Assembly (NCBI GenBank): GCA_951230915.1
Contig: OX579633.1
Coordinates: 48,932,029-48,996,028, forward strand
Direction: 5' to 3'
Length of the DNA: 64,000 nucleotides
DNA from: Antitrichia curtipendula
Taxonomy: Eukaryota > Streptophyta > Bryopsida > Hypnales > Leucodontaceae
Positions 11,555 to 23,619 of this stretch are shown here, piece by piece. Under the pieces are notes generated by a model that saw only the letters and a program-made list of their open reading frames with translations, did no database searches and had not been told where the DNA came from. The position numbers and the translations under genes were made by a program. Position 1 is the first letter of the stretch; each line of letters begins with the position of its first letter.

Positions 11555-12675
11555 TAGTTCAGAAAACGGTCAAGCTCCTCAGAATCTCTCAGATCAAGAT
11601 GACTTATTTTTTAACAGCATGATACTTAGAGCTCAGTACTCAATGTAATCAGCCCCATCCTCATTGTTTCCTTTCTCTGTCTCTGTGTATGTATAATGTA
11701 CCCGGCCCTCTGATTCTGCGCTCCTCTCATTTTCTTCCAACGAATTATCTAAGACATCCTCACGTACAGTCACACCCCTCCCACACACTTCAGATGTTCG
11801 TGGACCCATCTATTGAACCAGTTTTATTTAATTATCAGTTACATAATCGGTTGTTGACTTTTTGACGCTAATGTGGCACCATCCCATTGGCAACTCATCG
11901 CCATTGTTATTACAAGTTGCAACTCATAATCTTCTTTCGTTTCAACTTGCTTCCTACACCCTTGGATCATGAAGATCAAAGGTTGTGATTGAAGAATGTA
12001 ACTCGTTATGACTAATAACCTATTTGTCGCTAGTGTGGCTCGTTGGTTATCTAATACAGACATCAGTTACGAACATCAGTTTTTGACCCAAGAAACTGAC
12101 CCTTGTTATTGATCAGCAACAATGCATGATGCAGGCCCAAGTTACTTACCAATGTATGATGCGGACACACAAGTTGAAAAATGGAGAAATTAACGCAATC
12201 CACGTTGCCAATTATAGAATTTAGACTCCATAAATCGATCAATCACAGGGAGAACGGTAGGGCAGTACACCCCCCAATATAATATGGAGGGGAGGGGTAA
12301 TGCCCTGCCGGTGTTCCCTGTGGATACGACACAAGTTACAAACATCCCTTCATATGAAACACATATGGAGTTCCCTGTGGGGAACACACCGTGAAAAGTA
12401 GGACACACTAGGAAAGTGTGCAAAGTTTACCTGTGACTTATCTATAAGGTCCTTCACCACTCCTCAGTTTCCCGGTGCAGTAGAGTATTTTTTCCTGCTA
12501 ACAATGTAATAGTATATTGAATTCCTGATGTAGTCAGTGTAGTTTCCCGGAGTGTCCCACTTTCCCCAGTGTGATAAAAATTCCCAGAGTGCCTTTGGAA
12601 CAAAGAGAACACCGTAGGAATTTTTTTTTTTTTTTTTTTTTCTCCAACCCCTAAGTAAGCTTCAACTGGTCCTAC
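11555..12675. other. 3' flank of the acid phosphatase gene, no gene
   Basis: Contains a 218-bp repeat (11841-12058, listed separately) and a run of T residues at about 12621-12641. A short GC-rich patch with repeated GTTCCCTGTGG words lies at 12300-12390. Nothing coding is recognised. The acid phosphatase 3' UTR should lie just below 12676. Confidence 0.45.
11841..12058 (-). repeat. 218-bp dispersed repeat, copy 1
   Basis: The reverse complement of this stretch matches 59001-59218 over its whole length, with substitutions. The edges carry a short inverted ATAACC / GGTTAT motif, so it may be a small transposon. No coding potential is seen. Confidence 0.6.
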
Positions 12676-15600
12676 TTATGCTATGAAGTACATGAGATTG
12701 GGAACTTTGAATGTGCGATTACCAACATGGGGTCCTGTAATGTCGCTCCACTGATCCCCCACACTGCTGTAGATACGATAGCCTTGGGCACTAAGCTCAG
12801 TCCGCTTCTTTGACTTGTACACAGCAGCTGTGGTGCCACCTTCTTCTGGAGATCTAACACACAAGTATATGGAACACACCACCAAGTTCAATAACCTTTC
12901 AATGAGATTAAATGACCACATTTCCAAGACTTGCACAACCCTAAAATAGGGCCGGCAGATTTTGCACCGTGCACCACATCCCCCCTTCAACATCATCCAT
13001 GTATTTTTCTTTTTTAATCATTTTAGAGGTCACTTGGACTCTTTTTCAATTGAAATTTCTTTTTGATTTCTCCAATTCTTATGTTGTCCTAAGATTTGAG
13101 TGACAAGATGTTCAAATTAAAGATTATGTTTTTGAATCATACAGTCGAAAGCATTTAGATTTGACACAGGTGGAATGCAAATGCATTGTGTTTGAACAAA
13201 ATCTACTTTGGATTATGGAATGATGGACTATCAGTGAGTATGCCTTTTGCAAAATCCCAACGTTGAAATACTCATACTGCACTTCATATTGGTTGGTTTT
13301 AGAATGATTTTCCTTCAAATTTGCCCTAGAACTTTTGTAATAGGAACCAGTTTTTGTTTTTTTTGACTTGTGTCCCCCTTGCTGGCTTCACTGGAGAAGC
13401 TAGTTTTGGGAGGGATGAAGCCAGATAGGTCAGATTTCTGACAGTCTGGCGAAATTTCGCCCAATAAAAAAGCCCTAATAGGAACTATGCTCAAATCCTT
13501 GTTTGGATGATTAGTTTTAGGTGTCGTTTCCTTTTAGTTAGCAAGCAACAAATTAATCCTGGAACTAGATGCTGACTTATCACCAAAAATTGCCACCTAA
13601 AAATTATCAAATTCCAAGATGAATAGGCAATGCATTCTTTATTTCTACAATATCCTTAAGAACCGTTCATCGGACACTATTAATCCTCATCCTCCATAAG
13701 TACTAGATTCAAGTTGTGAAGAAGTTCATGCTTACTTGAGAATAAGTTTGGTCCAACCCTTGTAACCAACGCGCTTGAGATTCTTTGTGGTAATGGGTCG
13801 TTGACTCTCCGGTCGCCCAGTCAAGAACACAATGCCAAAGTTGGCCGCTTTTAGAGTATTAAAGAGTTGGAGGATGGCCGGCACTGCAGGGGCTTGCCCT
13901 TTGTCCACCCATAGATTAAATGCAGTATTGTTGTAGAGCTCCCCTCTACAAACACAAGCACAATTTGGATAATGCTAAGTCCATGTTAATTTTGCAGCAA
14001 TTATGTCAATCTCTTGTTAGTTTGGTTGGTTACAATTAGCTCATTACATAACATTCTTAACCAAGCTAGAAGCCTCCTATTTAACTTTAACCCCTAAAAG
14101 CCTAAGGAATTCAGACAAAACACAAATGTGTTATAAAATATAACTTTTATAACTTTTTTGAAGTTTCTAAATACATAAAAAGTCAAAAAGTATTCATACG
14201 ATCAAAATTATAAAATTATTTTTAGATTCTCTTCAAATGAATTTTAAAGATATAACTTCAAAAATTCACAAAAAATACAATTTCTACCTTTAGGATTTGA
14301 ATTTTTTTTATATTGGTCAAAATTAAAATTTTTTATTGATTTGTAAAAAAATGCATAAGATCTAGAAATGAGAACAACACTTTCTTGAAATAGTAAATTT
14401 TTCAACACTAGCCAATTCTAAACACTTTGTGCTATTTCTCTTATAATTTTTATTTGACCATAGCAATCTTAGTTTTGAATATAAATATTGAAAGACAAAC
14501 CAATCTTTTGGAAAAAAAGTATTTTATAAATAAATAAAAACTGAAAAGAAGTAATTTTTTTTACCCAAAAATTATGCCCAAAGTTGGGTAGCAACCAGAA
14601 AATGGTCGTTTGAGCGCTTAGGGGTTAAAAAAAAAATATTACACATATCTTGGAGAATGTGCTTTCTAAAGGATGACGTGACCATGTTTCCTTTGACTCA
14701 CAATAAGGATGATTCTTCCTTTGAGCCTATATTTTTTGGGGTGCTTCAACAATGTTTTAGGGACCGAGCTTCACTAGAAATGTTATGTACCCTCCTGTTG
14801 AATGTGAATCCCTTGAACAATTACAAAGTTACAAAACTAAATGTTCAAAATCCAATGAAACAAGTTGACAATATTGTGTTTCCAACTACCCTCTCAAGAC
14901 TCACAATCTCCAAGATTATCTTCTAGTGCATACTTAGTCTCCCAATGGATTCATCTTTGTAGAGTTGGCAACTAAGCATTTAGTATGAAGAGCAAGGAAA
15001 ATGACTCTAACAACAAACATGTAGATAGCACTAGTGGACACATCTACTTAGACAATCAAGGAAAATGACCCCACAAAAGAGACCTACATGACACTAAATC
15101 GTGGATCTTCTTGTGGTCATTTTCTTCTGGAGATTTCCCAAATCTACGCAGCCCATGTTTCCACTCGCCTGTAGCCAAGACTCACCCATATTTGTGATTC
15201 CGGTAGTAAGGCAGATTGGAGAGAGAAGTCTCGTCAATGTCGAACACCACCACATCTTTGCCGTCCCCTTCCGGTTTGAGGGATTTCAAAAAGCTTAGGG
15301 CAGCTTGGCTTACTCCCTCCGCGTCCACGTTAAACTGAGATCCTTCCATATATTCACCGATGCCGTCCACACACTCCTCCGGGACCACTGTCCATCCCTG
15401 CAATCCAATATCATAAAATTTCTACTTAAAAATACTATGAAATTAAATTGCATCTTGAGTGAAGTTTACCAGGTATAACTTCACTTACAAAAGCATCGCA
15501 CAGCATAGGATAGATCATAGCCTTTGAAGCAATTGTAAGCTAAGCCTTGTGTACGTACTAAAAGCTCCCCAAAGCTGCAATTTCCTCAGTTTTCCTCAAT

Positions 15601-16258
15601 TCCCTGGTTCTGTTTGAGCTTCTTCTGTCACAGAACTTACGAACTTTCATCTAACAGAGCATCTCCACTCAGAAGCAGAGTTCACAAATGTGGCTAAAAA
15701 AAAAGCAAACTTCTACCAGGGATTTTATCTTACAATAGCTACAAAATATGTGAATAGCAGTGTTTGACACATTTAGAAGCAATTTTAGCCAACATGAGCG
15801 CATTATGAAATTCGAGGCACTTGGGATCACTGTTTGGAAGTGATTAGTTTCAGAAAAAGATATATGCTTGAGGCTGGTCAGTACCTGATCGTTGTTAACT
15901 TGGCTGTTGTAGAAGAAACTTCCACATGTGGCTCTAGTGTCGTCCACTGAGTCTCGAAATGGAGCCTCCCTGCTGTCTGCGCACCGAAACAAGACTGCGA
16001 GAGCTAACAACAAAATTGCACCGACCCTGATTCCAACTGCCGAGGTGGGCAACACTGTCGCCTGCCATGGCAATGAAAAAGTAATCATCATTCAGTGTGC
16101 AATTGTTTGATTGCAGCAACACTGCTACCTCCAAAAAAAACTTCAAGCGTTTCATAATCTTAATGAGGACTCAACATGAACATTCAAGACTCAATTTCTT
16201 TCCTGAAAAGGAGGTCTAGAACTGCACGAAATGAAGAGAACGAGCTCACCATGGCCAT
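12676..16258 (-). CDS. Secreted HAD-superfamily class B acid phosphatase (VSP/APS1-like), 5 exons
   Basis: Exons, minus strand: 16250-16258, 15885-16061, 15186-15397, 13736-13945, 12676-12853. The joined frame has 261 codons and no internal stop, within the usual range for plant acid phosphatase/vegetative storage proteins. A hydrophobic signal segment (AILLLALAVLF) precedes a cysteine, predicting entry to the secretory pathway. All HAD motifs are present. Motif I is VFDIDETSLS with the nucleophile Asp, motif II is FLTGRPESQR, the Lys region is AVYKSKK, and motif III is SVGDQWSD. The C-terminus is FKVPNLMYFIA. The expected reaction is phosphate-ester hydrolysis in the apoplast or vacuole. Some family members act mainly as storage proteins, but the intact nucleophile suggests enzyme activity. 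I chose a tiny first exon (Met-Ala-Met, donor GTGAGC, acceptor GGCAG). An unspliced start at the ATG at 16089-16091 is also possible. Intron 3, between the 15186-15397 and 13736-13945 exons, holds a TTAA element. Confidence 0.88.
14087..14628. mobile_element. TTAA-flanked element, short variant (542 bp), in an intron of the acid phosphatase gene
   Basis: The ends are TTAA-CCCCTAAAAGC at 14087-14100 and GCGCTTAGGGG-TTAA at 14615-14628. The interior is AT-rich and differs from subfamilies A and C. It lies wholly inside the intron between the 13736-13945 and 15186-15397 exons, so the coding sequence is unaffected. Confidence 0.72.
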
Positions 16259-16401
16259 TGAAGCAGCAGCTAGTTGGAGGTAAAGGTTAAGAGCTGCAGT
16301 CGTACTAACTTATCGCCTGAAAGACATACTAACTTACACTGTACGCACTCGAGAGAGCTCAAATTCCTGCCCCTTAATTTATGATAGAGGTGGTGTAACT
16401 A
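16259..16401 (-). promoter_or_regulatory. Core promoter and leader of the acid phosphatase gene
   Basis: This is the 143 bp between the predicted ATG and the 272-bp transposon. Read on the minus strand, a TATA-like ATAAATTA lies at about 16375-16382, some 115 bp above the ATG. The transposon begins about 20 bp above that box, so the proximal promoter is bounded by mobile DNA. Confidence 0.45.
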
Positions 16402-16673
16402 AGGTAGGCACCCCCAAAATGGCACCTGACCTTAAAGCGACATCTACAGGTTGTGTACATTTCCAAAATCAGTTATGTACCTATTTGAATGGAGTGCTTT
16501 CAGAAACAAACTTTGACCCTTAATAACTTTTGCATACGGTGTCCAAATGCCACGTTCTCTGGTGCGTTGGAACCTCCTTTCACTTGCCAACAAGAATCTA
16601 TGAAAATTTGACCAGTCTAATAGTAGTAACTAGGCTCAGTAGCAAAAAGTGGCGTTTTTGGGTGTACCCACCT
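16402..16673 (-). mobile_element. 272-bp TA-flanked element in the acid phosphatase promoter
   Basis: The ends are AGGTAGGCACCCCC and GGGTGTACCCACCT, with TA at 16400-16401 and 16674-16675. It is an inverted, near-identical copy of 8383-8654 with the same length. The nearer end is 144 bp from the acid phosphatase ATG. Any promoter or silencing signal it brings could affect that gene; this is inference. Confidence 0.88.
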
Positions 16674-16675
16674 TA

Positions 16676-17571
16676 TGGCCTAGAAGTGCGTGCCATGTTT
16701 GGCCAATGACAAAGCTGACTGTTCCCTGCACAGTACTATTGCCAGATTTCTACAGCAACCTTGGCCTGGCAACAGACCTGTAGGAAATTTATTGAGAAAC
16801 GATTCATTAACTAACTTTTTAAATCTTAAGCAACTTAAGGTTGTTGAGAATTTGTTGTACTTTGCCAGAAATCCTATTGTACTACTTTGATAACAAACTT
16901 ATTTAGCAAAAGTTGCCTGAATTGATAGCCTCCGTCAGCTAAGTTTTTTGAGATATCTACCCCACTGAAAGATGAAAAAGAAAGGTAATCTGGTTGTACC
17001 GTACATATCCTTCAGGATTGTTGGAATTTGTCATGGAGCAGCAGATGTGTGAATCATGCTCATGGAGGATGGATAAGGATACTCAAATTTTGCATCATGC
17101 TCAAAATTAAAAAGAACCCAGTCAAGTATGTACACCCATTATCAACACTCTCCCACGATGGGACACCTACATTTGTACCAAAGAGCATCACGTTTTCCTA
17201 GATATTGATGACATAAGATGTATACAATCTAAACATGAAAACTTGTGAGTGCTTGTTTAGTGTTGCTTTTTGGTACACCTCGAGATAATACTTCAGAGAT
17301 TCATAATGCCAAGTCCGGTTCTCAAGGCATATTTGTCACCATTCCATTGGATAGTCCAAAAAGCGTTATAACTCATAACACAGACCCTCTTTCTACACCC
17401 TTAGATTTGCGAAAAAGTACATATACATACATCTGTGATGAACTATTAGATTCAACATTATGTCCCATAATGCTCTTGAGCCTCTTGGCTCTTGAGCTTA
17501 TCTAGTCCATAGTTTATTCCTACAGTGTCCAAATAATGCATTTATCTTTTAGTTGCCAATACAATCTAAAG
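16676..17571. other. Gene-free stretch
   Basis: No gene recognised. The open frame at 17245-17505 contains a DLRKSTYTY string that faintly recalls Copia polyproteins, but nothing around it supports that reading. Confidence 0.4.
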
Positions 17572-17573
17572 TA

Positions 17574-18118
17574 AGAGGCTTTATTGCAATTCTCTTCTTC
17601 AAACAACCGCGTAGGGAGCTTTGAAATGGACAATAAGTGATTCTAAAATGGACTGCCAACAATGTGAGAGCATAATTAAGGGTTGTCAATGGATGGAATA
17701 AGAGCCAGGGAGGGTCCATTTCAAAGTCAGGGTGTATCCACTTAATTTTTCTAAATGGGAAATGATTGCCTAATTGCCTTCTTACAAATGTTAGAAAAAT
17801 GTAGGATCCATTTAAGTTTGATAAGGGTCGCATTTGGAAACCTTGTGTATTACTTTTTGAATGCCGCAATATTTGTTTTTGGTTCAAGTCATATCTTTTT
17901 TCAAACTGCATATGTGTGGGTTTTGCAAGGCCAATGTCAAAATTCTTTGTAAATTCATAAGCAATTCATAAATGCTCCAAAAAATATGAAACCACTTGTG
18001 TTAGATTTTGCATCAATTTTTCTTCAAATGAAAAATAAGGAAAAATACTTTCGGACATCTGAAAACCATCAAAAAGGTTGACCAGCCCTTAAAGGGTCGC
18101 TCTATGAGCCTCCCACCT
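17574..18118. mobile_element. TA-flanked AGGT-family element, degenerate left end
   Basis: The right end is clear (GAGCCTCCCACCT, TA at 18119-18120). Read on the minus strand it aligns with the left end of 57377-58286, including the CTTTTTGATGGTTTTCAGATG block. The left end (TA at 17572-17573, then AGAGGCT) has lost part of the terminal repeat. The middle shares GAATAAGAGCCAGGGAG-type sequence with the 57.8 kb copy. Non-coding. Confidence 0.7.
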
Positions 18119-18234
18119 TAATAACAATAGTTTAACACTTGATAGTAATTATGCTCAAATGTAATTAGTTACAAGGTTGTCTGCTCTAAATGCGCCCATC
18201 TTCTTCAAACTGCTCCTATAATTAGCTCTGCAAT

Positions 18235-18479
18235 CACAGGAAGATTTCGTGGCATTAGCCCCTGGGGCTAAAGTTTTGGAGGGGTCTAAATTGCCCCACT
18301 TTAGACCCCAAGGCTTAAGCCCGCATGAACTTTAGCCGGACCAAGGTGGGACATTTTGGGGTCTAAAGTAGTGTGAAAAAAAAAATTCGAGATTTTTCAA
18401 ACACTTTGTACAAGGGGGCTAAAGTGGGGGCTATTCCTCAAAGGATTAGCCCCGGTTAACGTCACTAAATCTTCCTGTG
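18235..18479. mobile_element. 245-bp CACTA-like miniature element
   Basis: The terminal inverted repeat is CACAGGAAGATTT, and the same 3-bp flank AAT occurs on both sides (18232-18234 and 18480-18482). A 3-bp duplication with CAC ends is the CACTA/EnSpm signature. The interior has further inverted GGGGCTAA / TTAGCCCC words. No ORF. Confidence 0.65.
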
Positions 18480-18489
18480 AATGGATTTA

Positions 18490-18830
18490 AGGTGGTTCTT
18501 GAATCGACCACTTTAGCTATTGAGTGCATCGAGGAGAAAATATTATTTATTGCGAGAGCCAATCATTCTCCTTGATTTCTTCACATCTCTTTACAAGTTG
18601 GAAGTGGACAGGTTTTGGAAGACCTACAGTCACAAATAGGTGCCTAGGACATAAATCTTTGAAAATTCATAACTAATTCCAAGAAGGTCCGAAAAATATG
18701 AAACTACTTGAGTCGGATACCAATTCCACCATTCATCCTACAAAAATTTACTGAAAATTGTTTTGAGGACTTTAGCTTCCCCTCACAAGGCAATCAGCTC
18801 TTAAATGGTCGCTTTAAGAGCAGACTACCT
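18490..18830. mobile_element. TA-flanked AGGT element, 341 bp
   Basis: The ends are AGGTGGTTCTTGAATCGACC and GGTCGCTTTAAGAGCAGACTACCT, with TA at 18488-18489 and 18831-18832. It begins only a few bases after the CACTA-like element. Its interior matches 7917-8327, for example the stretch around ATGATTGGCTC / AATCATTCTCC. Non-coding. Confidence 0.8.
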
Positions 18831-18832
18831 TA

Positions 18833-20620
18833 GGCGCGTGCATAGTTCAGTAGGTCCAATTGCAAGCAATGAAATTTAGAGGCAGGGTACACTGATCAGA
18901 TAACTTAAGCAAAGCTGCAGCGACTGTTTTAAATGTACCTACTCCGTACATACAGAACCTGAGGAGTACGTACAGTGCAAGTATAGGTGGACAGAAGACT
19001 GAGAGACGACAGTGTCCTCGCCGCTGTCGGAACTCATTAATGAACTAAGCTTAATTAGAAGTGGGCCTCACAGGACACGTGATTCATGAGGGTATCAGAA
19101 AATGCTGCCGGGCTGGTCATTGTCATTGTGGAAATCATTTTTTTTTGGAAACGTATGAATCATTTGCTTAAAATAAAACCAAGAGTGCACATTGAAGGTC
19201 AAACTATTGTGTAAGACTTCCACTTTCACACAAATTACAAGGATGAACATCTCTACTTCTGTCTTACATAAAAGGATTCTCTATCATCCATCAGGCACTT
19301 AGTGTCAACAACAACATTAAAGGACGTTTCATGTCTACGCTTGGTTGAACTTCATTAGTTTTCTATATTAATACACACATTTCAAAATTTCAAAATTTTC
19401 TTCATGTAGCACTATCTATCCATACCTTACACTAGCTTGTTTTGTTTTGTTTTGTTTGTTATAATGAGATCTCCTAGATAGTGCATTGCATGCGTACGTT
19501 TTTTGTACCGTTAGAAAGCTCTCTACAAAGAGGGGTGCACGGGCTTTGATTCTTGACGTTGAAACTTACGGTGTGAAAGTTTTTGTTTTTGAAGTTCTTA
19601 TTGAATTAAAATGTATATAAATTATTATTATTATTTTTTAATAACGGAACATTATATTGTGGCAACGGCACAAGGTACACTAGTATACCTTAAATGAATT
19701 TTGTTTTTGTTAATTTTTTTTGTATGTTTTTTCATTATTAATTTAAAAAAATTAAAATAATATAAAATTTTCATCAAAATTTTTCATCTTAGTTATAAAC
19801 ATCATGGCATAATTGATGTACTCTGAGAGCTCACATCGAGATAAATTTGATAGAAAAAGTTTAAAAGTGGTGTATTTTTAGCTTCAAGATGCTAGTACCT
19901 TCAAAATGTCAAAAAAACTTTAATTTACACAAACTTGAAAAAAAAATAGGATGGCGTACAAAAATAATTATTGAAGCTACATTTTCTTAGTTAAGCTTAA
20001 CACCATTTAAAATCAAGAATTAATATGAGAAAATTGAGGTTTGACTTTCAAAATGTGTGTCCCTTGGACTTGCAATGTCCTTTAAGATTTAAATCAACTT
20101 GTAGTTGTAAAAGAAAAATTGTTATGCAATTGATTAGAAAAGGCTTTGTATTACCTCATTAAGATTCTTGAATAGAGAGGCATTCAAACTACAATTTTAT
20201 AGAAAACAAAAACTATTTTCTAGAAGGTAACAATACCTAATTGTGTCCCAATAAACAATGAAGCAATGTTACTATTATAAATTGGTTAATGATTTTTGGA
20301 TCTTGTTGAAGTCAAACTAATAATATATATTCTTTGCTTATACATTTTTTGGATCCCGTATGAATAGACTATAAATTTTCAAAGTGCTGAAAATAAGTGT
20401 TTACAAAAATCTACAGAGGTTAGTTTTAGAAAAGGGATCACAATTAGGTGTACCTTACAATGGCGCATAGAAAAATTTCAACTCAAGATTTCTTTTATTG
20501 TGAAAGGAGTTTCATTGATGGAAAGCAAAAATAACATGAATCTTGCCATGACACTCAAACATGTTACAAGAATCCTCCAAAACAAATATAGTTGTAAGAA
20601 TAGCATAAATAAAGTGTCTC
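18833..20620. other. Gene-free AT-rich stretch
   Basis: About 1.8 kb with no gene recognised. It contains a TTTTG short repeat near 19440-19460 and long A/T runs. The last 70 bases (20555-20620) are the left flank of the next insertion and recur near 31735-31800. Confidence 0.45.
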
Positions 20621-21551
20621 TTAATTCCTAAAGGACCATTGTCCCTTCGGGGGACAAATGGGATTTGGGGGAGGTACCTACTGTCTGAATTTTTGTCGTG
20701 ATTTTTTGAAACTTTTTTTGTAGATAGAAAAACTGCAAAGCTTGCGGGAATCTATTTTTTTTTTCAATCGGTGCCTAGGAAAAAAAGTTATGCCCAAATT
20801 AGCTCAAAACAGGGGATGTGGGGCAGCAAAAAAAAATTTGCAATTTTTTTATTTTATTTTTTCTAATTTTTTTTCTTATAGATTATATTTTTGTCTATCT
20901 GGAAAGCTTTGATTCATTTCATTTGGATTTGTTATGAGAAAGTTATGGACAATCTTGTTTTTCGGACACTTAGAGCATCTTCCTGAAAAAATAACTTGTA
21001 GGATTCATTTCTGAATGCAATTTTTATAATTTTTCAAAAAAAAAAGTTCCACAAGGTTTAGTTTTTTTGCTAGAACAATCTCACTATTGGGATTAGTGTT
21101 TTTTAATTCCATATAAAAGATATTAATATTTTAGATTTTCTTTCTATCTTGTACCTACTTCTACTTAACACTTTTTTTAATAATGAAAATTAAGGTTTTT
21201 TGGATTTTTTTTTCTGCCTAGACTCTCAACTCAATTTCCACTATAAAGATTGAAATCTCAAAACTCTGTAGTGCAAAACATTTAAGTTAAAAATGTTCAA
21301 AGTCATAAAATCTAGTCCCGCAATGTGCTGAAAATTTTGTTTTTTTCACTTTAAACGCAGATATCTTGCAATCTGTGCGGTCAAAAATTCTGAAATTTTT
21401 CCCACACATTTTCATACTAGTTAGGTATAGGATCCTACGGTTAGATGTGGAAAAAAAAACAATTTTCAATTTTTTTTACTCTTTGCTATAGAAATGGCAG
21501 TTTTGCCAGTGTTTTTTGGCAGAAAAATGGCATTAGTCCTTTAGGGGTTAA
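20621..21551 (-). mobile_element. TTAA-flanked element, subfamily C, full length
   Basis: The ends are TTAA-TTCCTAAAGG at 20621-20634 and CCTTTAGGGG-TTAA at 21538-21551. It is an inverted relative of 7048-8383 and carries the empty site for the element nested there. Its own flanks recur without the insertion near 31741-31840, with TTGA where this copy has TTAA. Non-coding. Confidence 0.87.
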
Positions 21552-22688
21552 AATATAAGTCTATTAAAGATAGTTCTAATATGAACTTAGAAAACTTGTA
21601 AGTCCAACTTTAATTCCTAAAGGATCAGTTTGGGGTACATTGACCAAAATTGAAATATATATGTCTCTAAAATAATTTCAATTGCACAAAAATAGTAGAC
21701 CATTGTGAAAATGTGTAGAAAAGATTAAAGCCCATTTGACAATGTGAATTACAAGTTTATAGCATTTGAAGTAAAACAAATATTTTGTTTATCCTTATTG
21801 AACTAGTTGAGTAAACCTTGAGTCCTCTTAGAGTGAGATTTTGCTTTACTCACAACTAAACTCGTACAGTCTACACCGTGGTGTATCACATCTTATTACA
21901 TGCAAATTTTCATAACCAACTGAGGGTTACTCTAAATCATCATGCAATATGAGGAGGTTGAGTTCACTAGCAATAAATTAGCCATTTTTTGAGAATTTTT
22001 GAGTACCAAGGAAAATCTTTTTGTAAAAGTAAAATAGTGAAAATGCAGAATTAAACTTTTAGAATGTTTCATTATTTTAAATCTTTTTGGTATTGTAGAT
22101 TGTAAGATTATAGCTTTTGAATTTAGAAGAAAACGTCTTTTTACAATCTAAAGTTTAAAAAGTTTGTCTCCTCATGGTGTGAGCCTTTGCACTAAATGTA
22201 ATTAAAATTTTGAATTTTTCATATTAAATCATGTCAATTACTTGCAATTATATTAGATTCCAAAAATAGATGAAAAATTTAGCACATGATGTCCAAAGTT
22301 TTTGAAATTGCTCAAATTTTTTTAGTTACACTAGAAGAAGTCTTGTCCAATAGGACATGTCTTTAGTAAATAATGGGTGTCTTTAGTCACTTTAAAAACT
22401 TGATTTTGAGTCACAAAAGACATGTTACAAAGGACATTTAGTCATTAAACACATGTCACATTGAAAATATTCATTCAAAATTATAGGCTTAGTAGGAATT
22501 TGACAAAAAATTCCATTTGTCCTTTGTCAATTGGAACATTTGAACAAATGATCGATTGATCCTCTAAAGTATAACTTATTGGAGATTAGACTTCTTTTTG
22601 AATGATGAATGAATACAAATATATTATGTACACATATATTTTTATTGTTTTCATCCATCTAGATGTTTGTAGATTTTTAAGTTACTAT
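21552..22688. other. Gene-free AT-rich stretch with a possible decayed TTAA element end
   Basis: A TTAATTCCTAAAGGATCAG word at 21610-21628 resembles a left end of the TTAA family. No matching right end was found before the next copy. No gene seen. Confidence 0.4.
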
Positions 22689-23619
22689 TTAATCTCTAAA
22701 GTTCTTTGACTATATTTTCACCCAAAACGTTTCAAAATTGCCATTACTTATAAAAGTACCAAATTTTAAAAGAAAATATTTTATAGTATACATGTAATTA
22801 TAGGATCTTGTAGTACATTGGTTTGAGAAGATGTGAAAAAATGTCAAAATTTTCCACCATGTGGATTGCAAGATATAAGCATTTGAAGTGAAAAAAATCA
22901 TTTTTTTGACCCTGTGAAAAATAGGGCAATTGCTCTTTACAAGGTCACATTTGTATGAAAACATGTTTATTTTGGTGGTGCTTCTTTGGATTGATTCTTC
23001 AAGGCAAGTTGGCTACATGCTTGACTTTGAATTATTCAACATATAGGAAAAAAATAGTAATTTGAATGAAGTAGAGAATGATTTAAAATACAAAATTCTT
23101 GAGAATTTTGTTTGGGAATTGAAGAATGACAATTCTAATGGCTATAATGTTGTACTAAACAATCTACATCTTATTAGTTTATTTTTTTCAAAAAATATTG
23201 AAAATTGAGTTAAATGAAGGAATTCAAAGTTTCTTTTAGAGTAGAGAATCCATGACTACCTCCAAACTAAAACTACTCATAATTTTTATCTCATTCATCA
23301 AAATAAAATGATTAAAAGCTTTCCACATATATATAAATGTAAAAAATCAATTTCAAATTTTTATTTTTGAAAAAAGTGATTTTTAAGGAAATTTTTTTAG
23401 TTACCTAGGTTGTCCGTCAAACCCAAAAAATTCCATATCATACAATAGTTTTTTAAATATGTTTTCAAAAGTTATAAAAATTATTGGGCCTTAAAGAAAA
23501 AAACTTGTTTATATATTCTATGAAAATTTCAAAGGAAAAAAATAAAAATTTCATTTGTAATGAGCTACTTCAAATTGCTATGTTGCCAAAAAAATGCAGT
23601 TTGGTCCTTTAGAAGTTAA
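22689..23619 (+). mobile_element. TTAA-flanked element, subfamily A, diverged full-length copy
   Basis: The left end is TTAA-TCTCTAAAGTTC at 22689 and the right end is GGTCCTTTAGAAG-TTAA, ending at 23619. Internal order matches 1980-2901 and 27208-28140, and the length is the same (about 930 bp). It has more substitutions than the other copies, so it is probably older. Non-coding. Confidence 0.78.

Noticed and set aside
17245..17505. Open frame with a DLRKSTYTY string, possible Copia polyprotein piece
   Set aside because: No integrase, reverse transcriptase or LTR seen on either side; similarity too short.
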